Source: Pelodera strongyloides
Lineage: Eukaryota; Nematoda; Chromadorea; Rhabditida; Rhabditidae
NCBI GenBank assembly: GCA_036852015.1
Contig: JAANDG010000278.1
Coordinates: 62,001 to 126,000, forward strand
Direction of reading: 5' to 3'
DNA: 64,000 nt
Position 1 is the stretch's first letter; every line of letters begins with the position of its first letter. Below the pieces are notes generated by a model that did no database searches, had not been told where the DNA came from, and saw only the letters and a program-made list of their open reading frames with translations. Made by a program: the position numbers and the translations under genes. Positions 34,717-46,700 of this stretch are shown piece after piece.

Positions 34717-37700
34717 CTGAAAAGACGGGAAGATCAGCTACCAACAATTTGGCACCCATCCAAAACTTCATTTCAGTTTCCAGTTTTCACCCTAATTACT
34801 CGCAGAGCTAGGGTGCCGAACAATGTGCGACCATTTCCCAGAATAACAAGAAACATGCAGAAAATCGAAAACACACTAAATCATCTTGATTCACAAAAAT
34901 TATGGCCAAATCCAAAAGTTCCAAAAATGCTCACCAATGTTCCACAGTATTTCTCGAGGCACATCACCATCACATTATTGGTTGTGAGGAATGAACGGTG
35001 CGCACAAAGACAAGGGTCGTGGCAGCGGTGCGCAAGACTTGACGATTGCAGCTAAAGAAACACATTGGTAACCCAGTAACACGTATTACCGTTTTTCTGT
35101 TTTAACTGTATTTATTGTTTTAATTATGTATGTTTGTGCGCACCTTTATGGTGTAATAAGTTATCAATTTTATAATTAATGTAAGATTTATTATAAGATT
35201 CATTACAACCGAAACAGTTCGCGTACATTTCAGCACGAAATACGAAATTGAAAAGCATACAGGGGATATTAATAATCTACCTGCTTCCATCCTTTTTCAT
35301 CCCTTGGCTGATAATGAAACAAGTTGGCAGGAGCACATCCAAAGGCCATTTTCCCGGTGAGTATCACCTTGTCCGGGTATGTTTGGAACTGAAATACCTT
35401 TTTAAATGAACCAAAACATTGAAGGAGAAGGTAAAAAAATCGACCAAAAGTAGGAAGTAGCTATTGACGACAAGCATAGACGTGGTTTTTTAAAACATCA
35501 CTGAAATTTGCATATAATACATGGAACCGCATGAACTACCCCTTAAGTATCCCCACTTACCGAAATGCCTTCCTTGGCCAAGTTATCCGCACAACGTCCA
35601 TCTTCAATGTGACGAATGATCATCACCGGGTCATTCATCGCCAATGAGCACTTTTTACAGAAGAAGATCATCGGCATGTGGTGATGAACGGCCGCGTGCA
35701 CCATTAGTTGGTCATCCTAGACATACGAACACCATTAGTCTTTCCAGTACGGGATAAATCAGTGCGCAGTAAACGCACTCACGTAGAAACCACCTCATCA
35801 TGATTGGTCTGACCATCATCGGAAGCTGTCATGTATATCTGAGTGAAACATATCAATGCTACATCCCCCACCACACAATAAACTGTTCGAGTTCCAGACA
35901 CTAACAGTATAAGGTGACAAAGCTCCACCCACGGACCCCGAATAAATTGCAAGCGCACCATTATCCTATATGGATGACATAGCTATCTTCTACAATGACG
36001 ATGCATTAGCTACTCGATTTAACAATATGTACCCTGATACCCTCACTTTGGAAACCTCTAACAGTAATGACCAGTCAGCTGCTTTCCTCGATCTTTTTCT
36101 TACTAGGTCCATAGATAAGTGGTCCATAAATTTGTATAACAAAACCGATGACTATAGTTTTGATGTTATACGCTTTCCCATGTTTGATAGTAACATATGC
36201 AACCGTATCAAAATTAATTGTATTCAAGGAGAACTAATTAGAATTCATAGATGTACTTCAATCCTTTTTAGCTTTAAACTTAAAACACAAGAATTTTACA
36301 AAAAACTTCGAAGTAATGGTTACCCATGCCAAATTATTAAAACAACATTTAAAAAAACTTTTCACAAATACCCTATAATAATGCATAAATACGGCACTAC
36401 ATCCAAGTCACTCTGCACCTGGGTTGACAAACAAATAAGCTAAATCTATGTTTCCTTTCTTTTTGATAACACACTACCGTAGTCCAGCCACCGCTGTACA
36501 TTTACCCTAGCAATGCGGCCAGGTACCCTTTCCACTGATCACTGTTATGCCGTGCACCCCACTTATTGATCTGCCGACTATATTCCTAGCTAACCGCTGT
36601 ACTAGTACTGATTAAGTTGGTAAGTACAAGTTTTAGTTACTTTTTCGGCATACGCAAAAGGTAAGCATTTTTTAAATTTCAGGAAGCTGTTATACCTAGG
36701 CAAGGTAAGCGTTTTTTGTTTGTTACTTTTCAGGAGAATGCTGAAGCAGTAAGGTAAGCGTTTACTACCTTTTCATTTACACTTATAATAATATATATTA
36801 TAATTTCCTTATTATAAACCATCTTTAATTGCCCTCTCACTCTCTCCTATTTCCTTTCATACTCTTAAAGCCATGGCCGTCGCACTGACGAGACCCCACC
36901 ATGGTAAAACTCCTCGTATGCGACCGGGGTCGAAACGGGGTCCCATATTTCTAATATGGGCCATATTACTTCTCTTTTTATGTTTATTGCACTAGTATAT
37001 ATGCATTATAGTTTTCCTTTTATTTCACCCTATCACAAATAGAGAACAAGATCAACATAATCAAGAAGACTCACTCTAAAAAAGCTCAGCTTGCAGTCGA
37101 CACACAAATACACGTCTCCTCCCCTTTCCTTTGCCTGTTTCTCGTGAAAACAGTAATGCTGATGAGCAGTTGACTTGTTAAAAGAGACGTTCGCGCACAT
37201 CGGACAGTTGTAGTAATGGCTGGAATGGAACAAGCTATATAGTTTATCTTGAAAAGGACCACACAGCAGATATCTAACAACTAATAACCAACAAGTGCGC
37301 ACAGAGACCCTTCTAAGCAGTAAGCATAGAATTATCCTGACATCCCAGGCGCAAGTAGGAACCAGCAAACAAGTGTAGTGTTGGGACCAAATTCTACCCC
37401 ACAAAAATTTAGTTCATTCAATAAATAAAACCTACCTCTTCGCATGTGATTTTGCGTGTTGCAAGAATATCTCCTTGTCCGAATAGGCAATGGAGCACAG
37501 TCTGCATAGGTAGAAGGAAACACCCGGCCACATTGGAAGACCCCACTCCTAAACAGTTGTCTTTTTGGTGCGTAAAACGAGAACTACAACGAACGAACAA
37601 ACTACACACACATCAAAGTGCCGGCACGGATCAACGAAACCCTAGAGATTAAAAAAAACGTAAAGTGAGCACCGTTACTCTTACTAAAACATGATCACCA

Positions 37701-40700
37701 TACCTCCTCGCAAGTGGTCGCCCCAGCATCGGCTTTGTGAGTAAGGTAATGTTCCTTCAGTCTCGCATTTGTCAAGAACTTCTCGCTGCACTGATTGCAC
37801 GCAAATTTCTTCTCGCGGTGTGCCTGCACACTCGACGACAGGAATCCAGGAGCACTAAAAACAGCATTAGAAAGAGAATACCAACAGAATAACACATCCT
37901 TTGAAATACTAATTATGGAACACTGAATCAGAAACACAGCAAGCTCTGCGAAAGATATCTGGCATACTTTAGGCGTAGGTTGTTGATCTTAATATAATAT
38001 AACGCCACTCACTGAGTAACATGAGCCTCCATTAGACACTCGTCATCGCCCTCGTTTATTGTATCCACACGAGCTTCTTCAGCATGCGGAAGTACGCTAA
38101 TCGCTACGCACTCAGTAGAACTAATTCCATTTTCCTTGTTCTCCTTTTCTTTATCGATCTTATCGGACGCCTGAAAGAGTTACAATAGCCCGTATTCTCG
38201 GGCTGCACGGAACTTCAAAATGGGAACATGTTCCGGGAAAATATCCGCACGGAAATCTTCCGCTGCGGAACTGGTTCCGCTCTGGATGGGTGCCAGAATA
38301 CGAATCAAACGGAAAATATTCCATGTAGTTTAACACTTTGACTTTACCATTAATTTTCTTTCATATTTTGAGTTTATATCATAATATTTTTTTTGTTTTA
38401 TATATAACTTAACACATTTGTTCTTTGTTTAAAGAGTTATAGCAAATTTCTAGCATATATGTGCTTAATTTTCATTAACGAATGTAAATTTAAAAAAAAA
38501 ATTTTCTTTAAAATAAAAAAGGTGAAAGAAAAACAAATAACAAAAATTTACAAAAGAAATAAAGTAAAAATAAACGAACGGAAAATTTCCGTCGTGATTT
38601 CCCACACGAAAACCTCGGGGAAATTTTTGTATGGAAAAAATTTCCGTTTGGCCGAACGGAAATTTGCAGGCTACAAACTACACGCTCCGTTTGTCCGAGA
38701 ATACCACACTTTTCGCGGAACGGAACATGTTCCGCGACGGAAAATTTCCGTGCGCCCGAGAATACGGGCTAATAAATCAGTCACAGATATACGGTAACGG
38801 CAAAACACAGGTAACATACAGCCGCTAAATTACAACACGCATCAGCTATACGATTGAGCGGTGTGGCCTAACATCAATACACCGCGTCTACAGACTCCGC
38901 CACGACTGGTTTGAGATTGGTCCAGAGTACAACCTTTAAGCTGTACACAAAAAAGGAAATAGAACAAACCTTGATCTCTCCCAGAATAACGATATCGTCA
39001 TCATCGTCATCCTCTTCATCAACAAAACGGCTCTCGACCACGGGTGTGTCCGTCTGTCTTTCCTCTCGAACGGATGCTTCCATTTGCGCTCCTACAATTA
39101 CAATTAAAGGTGGTATGTGATAGTTTGTCATTCTACACATTCTTTCAGAGAAACATTGTTTAACAGAGAAACACATATAGTTTAGAAAACACACGCACCT
39201 GTACACACATTCAACACACACACACACATAAGGCTCAACAAGTAAACGCATAACCCTGGGTACGGAAAAGTAAACGATAGCAGAAACGACAAAGGTAAGT
39301 TACCCGGAATCGGAACATCGAGACATATGACAGAGGGAAGAGATTGTGCGAGATCAGCCTCCAAAGGCTCATCCATTGTGTTAGCTGCTGAACATGTGTT
39401 GTTAGGTTTACACGTTACACGTTACACGAAAAGAAATACACAAATAGATTATTCACATAATAGTTAATAAAAGTTAATTGCGAAACGAAATCAAGTTCAC
39501 ATTCGATACGACGAATACTAGTTAATATGATTACAACCGATACTAGTTAATAACAAACGTACATTGCTTGCGCTTCGCGCTCGTTGTTAATCATACAAAT
39601 TAGTTGTGTTACGGAATCCTTGACATAATTCCGATACATACCTTGCAGATCGGTCAGGCAGACCACAGAAGCTGGTCCGTAGTCCATATCTGCTTTCTCA
39701 TTCTCGTAATCCTTCTTCTTCTTTTTTCCTGGTACACTTGTAGTAAGGCTCACAGCAGGTGGTGGCATAAGGTCTGGAAAATAGAACGTCAGAGAAACTT
39801 CGAACAAACTCAAACAGTACTTTCCTTAAGAACGCATGGGGGATCAAACTGAAAACAGTTCCTACCTCTCTCATTTTCTTGATAATCATCCAGGTCATCG
39901 AGACACACAACTGATGGCACATCTGGGTAATTGTCGGTGTCGCGTGCCACCTGACTGTCCTCTGCACTTGCGACATCTTCGTTAGCTAAACCATCGTTAA
40001 ATGAAACATGATACAATCCCGAGATCAGCATAGAAAAACGACTAAAGAAAAATGAAACACCGCCCTTAGCCGTACAGCGAATACAACGCATATCACATAC
40101 CTTGCAATTGCAACAGCTCGTCATAAGTTGTTAGTGATATAAAGTCGTCGTGGTCGTAGAACACATCCTGAACGGGAACGGATTCAACGGCTATGCATAA
40201 AAAGTCGCTACCATTTAATAACCCAAGGCTGAGGAATTGCCATGTGCACCTGTGCCGAAACACATATAATTTCTGTAGGTACTTTGGGTTGGGTATCATG
40301 CTCAAACGAACCGAGCTGAATTGGCTAAATGGCAACCCATCAAATTCGACATTTTTGAAGAGTTACGAATCAGTTCCAGAAAACCCACATCAGCCACCAA
40401 CATATCGTCCAGAACAACAATCTTCCTCCTTCCGTCGGGGAACGTTAGTCGGTGTTCACTGGGCCACGTTCTGGATTGCATGTGCTGGAAAATATTGTGA
40501 CGACCATCCGCGGGCACCTCACAAAATGAGCATGTGTCGTTGAAAACATGTTGAGCCTAAAATTTTACAAAAGTCGTCAATGGCATTATGGCATACCACA
40601 GTAATAAGATACATACATACCATATATTCTAGTTTAGAAAATATGCACAAAGTGTGAAAGTGAACCACAAACTGTTGTAAATTTATACATCACGCCCAGT

Positions 40701-43700
40701 ATAATAAATTTGGACTAGTTTCCGGTTCCAGATGCGCAAGAAGGCCAAAGTGAAGGTGTCTGGTGTCTGACCTTCGTAATGACACTACGAACTAATCATA
40801 CCTGAAAGTGCCGCCGAAACTGGTCTCCGTTCTCGAAAAGGGTCGGTATGTTGCACTGACACCGCTTTACCTGCAAGAGCAAAGAAACAAATGACAAATA
40901 TTTCATCAAGACAGGAAATAACACGACGGAGAACTGCAAAAAAAAACTTTTTGTAGACTATCTACTATATAAAACATCATTAACCTACCGTACTCGTTGC
41001 ACTTGAACAAGGATGGTTAACCATCTGCCGTAGGGAACACGCTTTAAACGGACAACCAGTGCAGAGGAAACTGAAAACATAGATGAACATATGCGATCTC
41101 TGAACACCAAATATGGGTATGACATTTACAATTACCGTACAAATAAAACTGACATGACGAGCTCATACTCAGGTTTCGCCCACAAAGGTGAATTAATAAA
41201 AAACGAATTTGAGCAAAAAAAAACAATTGAAATAAAACTAGTATTACTAGATATGAAAATGAACATACTATGTGAAGCGTCCTGCGTGTTCTTTTAACAA
41301 ATGATCCTCATAGCTCTGTCCACAGGGGAGCGAGTCGCCGCACCATAAGCACACGGGCCACTGAATTACCGCAAATACAGACGAAACGGGACTTTATACA
41401 ACTGAAGAGCCAGCTATTTTCGTGCCGGTCCCGTTGTTGAATAAATGTGGGATCTCGATCGAGAAGAGAATGCCGTATTAATTGCAATATTGTTGCAATA
41501 CCATTATACCATCGCGACTGCTTATAATGATAAATATTTACCTGCTTACAAGAGTAGAGCAAATGCTTGGCACCGTCGTGCTGCGTCAATTTGTGATTGC
41601 ATAGAGTGCACTGAAAGAAAGAGTTGATAACAGATACAGCTTTAAATATAATAAAAGTTAACAACATACTTATAAAGAACGCTTATGCTTGTGTACTGAG
41701 ACTACCAAAAAAAAAATAACAAACCAGGTAGACATTATGTCCGCGAGCATCAGGAAATATCGCAATGTGTTTCTCGCTCAAATGCATCAGAAGCGCCAAG
41801 AAATTAGGGAATCTAGAAGGGATTCCAAATTAAGAAACGGCAGCGAATACAGCTTACAGCACACATTTCAGAGTTTCAAGCAAAGTGACATATAACAACG
41901 AAGGATCTAAGAAACTTTACTATCCTATCCGCGATTAATCGTAAACTGAAAAGCTATGGATTTCACCTGCATCAATATGTGAAGACAATGTACTAAAAAG
42001 GGCTAGGCGCTAGCGCGCCTAACCCCAATACCTGCAGACCGGCAACAGGGCATAAATTCGCTGCGTAAATAGAGATACGTATGTTGAACTGGTAATTATG
42101 GTTTTTCACTCAAATACAAACTGTGTGACTTCGAAGATGATCACATCTCGAATTCGGAAGTTGGTGCGCGATTACGCACCGAATATGTTCAACCGGCGCC
42201 GCGCCAGCATATATAATAAGGGAAATTCATTTTTCTCAACTGTCTCACCTCTCTTGTGTGGGACAAAGATAGCACGTAGTCAAGTTCTCCTTGTGCCTTC
42301 GCATGTGATTGTGTACAATGCTCGAGGGGCTGGTTTGCATAACTGTTTGACAAAGGGGACATATTGTCTGACTCTGAAATAATAAAACAATATAACGCAC
42401 GGGGATTGGCAAAAGTTTTACCCAAGCCTCAAAAACGTCAATTATGTTCCGCACTCGTGACCAGGCACTTTATGCTGTGGTCACCGTCGCCTCCAGCTAT
42501 CCACGCGCCCTTGACACAAACTCATAAGAAAACTAAAAGGCAAACAATACCTTGTACACCCGGAAACGTTTGCCGGCGGATAGGTTCTTCGGGGAGTTTC
42601 CATCCGTTTCTGATTGTGACGGTGAAGCGGGTGAAGCCTCCGACGAAGACGTAGTAGACAATTCGGAAGTCGACGCAGTCGCTTGCAGTTGAACGACAAC
42701 TGGCGGAACCATCTAGAACGGATAGTAATTTAAAAAAAATCAGGGTTACGATATTGCAGCTTGAACAAGGAACAGCTAATATTGACCCTCAAGAAACGCG
42801 AATGCGTTCAAAATTCTAAAAAAAAAAAGTTCACACTTACCTCCACTGAAGGATGTGCCCTAAATGGGGGACGGATGCGGAGGTTCCTCGACGCAACGAT
42901 ATCATCGCTGTTACACATTACCGTAGTAGTACCAGCAATCGTTGATGCTAAAAGAAAATTATGAATTTAGTCTGGGAATGCGGCATAAGGGACGTTGTCC
43001 TATTCACAACCAATACAGAGATATAAACACTCACAGGCTAGACACGTTTAAGAGGTCTAGCTACTTATGTGGTGCTAATACAATATATATATATATCAAT
43101 ATGTTGCAAATTTCAAAGAAGCAAAAGTCGTTACAAGATAGTCGAATTTCGCATGATAATTAATGAATCACCTAGGTCGTGGAAACATAAACTGTTCAAA
43201 CATTTCACGGAGTTCTCTTACATCATCTTTAAGACCAGCACAATGACGAACAGGGGGTTCGTAAGCATCAAAAACATGAACAGCAGGATCATTCAATTGA
43301 TCAACATTATGGGTAGCCTGGGGAGAGGGGGAGGGCAATTGCGTGCCATTTTCCTCGCGGGGATTTTCAATTGGTGGTGGTGTCTTGGGATGTTCTGCCT
43401 CGCATGAGGTCACCATTGATTGATCCTTGATCTCTGCTTGTTCTCGTGCTGCTTGTCTGCGGAGGAAGCCTTCTCGGCGTTGTTGAGCTGTCTCAGCACG
43501 ACGAACAATGATGTGGGCCAATTCCGGAATCTTCTTGAGCTTCTCAGACAACTCCTTAAAATATGGGACACGGAAGCCAGAGTTCATTGAGCATAAAATA
43601 GGGCGCTTTTGGTTATGGGTTTTGCCTAGCCGGCCCACAACATGAAAGGAATCGGGTGAGTAATTGCATACAGATAGGATTTTGCAAGCTATATCAAAAT

Positions 43701-46700
43701 CTGTACTCACCCGATTTCCTTCCTCCACGTTGAGAATGACGAATTGATTGCGTAGATCATTCCTTCGAAAAGCTTCAGCAATTTCGTCACGAATAAATAA
43801 TTTCAAATCGGAGAATAGGTCGGTGATAGTTGAAATAATCTGGCGGTTGGCGAATTGAGGACGGGAAGTTGGGGTTTGGTGGGAAATATGAACAGTTGGG
43901 GGGTCGATTTCCATTATGGGTGGGAGGGGTGGTAGAGAGCGACCGCTCACCGCCGGGTCAATCGGTGTCAAATGGGCGACGTAGACAGACAGAAATCGTA
44001 AGTAAACGGTCCGACCGTCTGACGATCTCGTCCATTTGTCTGTTTATGAATTTGCATCTCAACGAAAACAAAACAGTTGACTTACAAGAAACAAACTAAC
44101 TAAAAACATATGGCAGTAAGACTGGACGAACAAACCTTCATCTTCCATGCTCTCTCGCCGGCTTTCCGCCCAGATGTTCGTCGCTTCCATTGACTTCTTG
44201 GCAACCACATTGGAGGCGAGTCGATTGAAGACTACAAAGTGAGCATAGTTAACGGTCACAAATCTTCAATAGACTATGTAATTTAGGAGGAGCCGAGGAG
44301 CCTTATGTATAAGACCAGGCTATAAATCTATGTGTAAAATTACGCATCCACCATCTCCGGATTGGCTTTGTCCATCTCCGGAGGCAAATGCAAATATATA
44401 GATTTGGGTGAAACGTATCAGTGGTAATTTACGGTTCGACTATCAACTAAGCACCATCGCCGAAATTACGCATCTAAATTATAGCCTGTATAAGACTTTT
44501 TCTAGTCTATATTTTCTAGAATATTTGTGTGTGTGAGTTGCAAAGTGGGAAGTCCCACTCTCTCTCATGGCTACCCCCAAGTAAACCTCTGCTCTAATCT
44601 AGTTGACACCTAGCGGAAAGCAATATCATGTTGGGGAATTGCTCTTGCTCTGAACGTTTCATCCTTAAAATATTTCGAAAAGGAATTCAACAGACCAAAA
44701 ATGACCAGGCCAATCAAAATATTACCTGAAGCCGGCCCATGCGGTCCTGTATTACAGTTCCGATTCAGTTGCTGAAACGAACAATTATAAAGAAAAGATA
44801 TAAGGCGCGTTAACAGAGATCGACTATTATTTATCATTCTTGAAAATGGCATTTATCAAAAATTAATGTCACCAATAGGCCTTATCGAAGAAAAAGCATT
44901 AAACTCGAAGAAAAAAAAGCAAAGAAAGCATTTCACAACATACCTTAAAGTCGCGTAGGGTGTGAGGAATTTCCTTCCTTGCCCCAGAACTGAAAGTATA
45001 AACATAACTATTAATAATGAGACAGTCAAGCCTAAGACCGTAAATAGCGGCATAGCGCATTTCCATCTCAAGATAATCACAAAAGCACCTTTACAGCAAA
45101 AGCCAAATAGCCAAGGAAACATGCAAATGATCCAAAACTACGGTCATGTCATGTCAGACTATTCACCTTTTTGAGAATACTGTGTTCTCCAATAATTCGT
45201 CCATTCCGAGCAATTGATCGACAACCGTTGTTACGGGAACCACCGGCAAATCTTCTGGGGCGTCTGGAAAACCAACATCTATGATAAAAATCGAAGAATA
45301 CTATCCCATGGAAGTCGATTACACAACCGAAATCGGGAAAATGACACTCCACGATAAATGGTAGTGTACTCCAAATCAAAGACCCCAAACTATCTCGTTC
45401 AGAACCAAATTGACAATTGACAGTACACTACAACACTACACCACCCCAAGCCATGGGACACAGTTACAACAAATCGACAGCAGTTAACGTTTAAACATAG
45501 TAAACTAAGTAGCAAACCAGAAACATACCGATATCAAGAATGCCTCCGGTCCACATCGAATGCTTTGTAGCCAAATGTATTTTCAATGCTGCCAAAGAAC
45601 ACACAGACTGAACACATTCCGGACAGTGGAAGCGAATGTTGGCAAACTGACTGCTTGGTCGAACGGGGAATGACTGAAATATAAGAGTGAGTATGGTAGG
45701 TGTAGGTGGATTAGGGTACTCGATTCAAAGATTCGATCTAACAATAAGACAACATCAAGACTCGAAACAAAGAAGGTCCCACGCACATCGGGATACATAC
45801 CGCACGACGACCAGCATTGTTTAAACATACTATCTTATTATATAAAGGAGAAGAGTTTACTTTTTTGTTTGAAGCCGCATGTGAACGCAACGAAAATTAG
45901 AATATCTACAGGCTATAAAAGGAGAGCCGGATCCCCGTCTTGAGCAAGCGAAATCCGAATTTTATTTCATGCTCTTTCGAGATACGAATGCAAACGTTTC
46001 GCAGAAGTGTAATCACTGATGTTCCTGCATATTAGACTTTGAGAGTCGCCTCAGGCGGCGATAGCCGTCTGGTATAGAATATAAGGAGAACCAACCATAG
46101 ATCTATCATCAACATCATGATCTAGATTATCCCCTCGGGGAGCACACCAATTGAGATGCGCGACGAGTTTATGACTGCCCTGCACAAAACAAGAGCACCG
46201 GAAGCAGATGTAAACACTAAAATAACAGGACATCACCATCATCCGTATCCGATTCTAACATGTCTAACACCAATCAACTATTAACATTAAAACGAGAAAG
46301 CCGAAAACACACCGGCACCGCTTACACGCCACCACGTTGCCAAATGCACTTTGTACTATTGTTCTGCACACAACCCGCCACGCGGCTTGTACGTAAGTTT
46401 GGCCAGTGTACGGTGCTATAATAGAAAGGAAAAACGCACGCATCCGTTCCATCCACTGGTAAGGGGACAATCGAACGATTAATATCAATTGTCAAGGTTT
46501 TCTGGTACTGCTCCCGAACTGCTTGCGCGTAACAATCGTTCATATTGCACTCGGTGAGTGGAGATGTCAGATCTAGAAACAAGATTCGTAATAACACGTT
46601 TCAAGTTACTCAGCCGATATCCACCACGAATCCGATACCAGCTCATAGTGGAAGGGAAAGCACACCTGGAAGTTCATCCGAACGACAAAGTAGTGGATCT

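Larger units (their letters stand above)
35853..36965 (+). mobile_element. Penelope-like retroelement remnant (reverse transcriptase plus 3' region)
   Basis: The insertion lies antisense in the intron between exons 37075-37219 and 35561-35716. Its core is a partial reverse-transcriptase frame (see 35955-36443) followed by about 400 bases of non-coding sequence with repeated AGGTAAGC blocks and a hammerhead-like motif at 36873-36964. No GIY-YIG endonuclease is visible and the 5' part of the polymerase is missing, so it is a dead fragment. The outer limits are estimated. Confidence 0.6.
34935..42373 (-). other. LIN-13-like gene, segment 3: finger clusters flanking an acidic V-V-C-L array
   Basis: Exons: 42249-42373, 41725-41812, 41542-41610, 41269-41360, 40989-41070, 40802-40870, 40367-40556, 40101-40190, 39866-39985, 39642-39773, 39304-39384, 38970-39091, 38013-38170, 37704-37854, 37436-37548, 37075-37219, 35561-35716, 35281-35388, 34935-35051. 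Fingers before the array: CPLC, CYLC (split over an intron), CTLC, CLWC, CTGC, CQC, CSFC. After it: CNQC, CRLC, CPMC, CVDC (split; its histidines are in the next exon) and CKKC. The array exons carry VVLDD, SVVCLDD, SVVCLTD, SVICLDV and DDIVIL, and one has a nuclear-localisation-like KKKKK. Every junction keeps phase. Confidence 0.75.
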
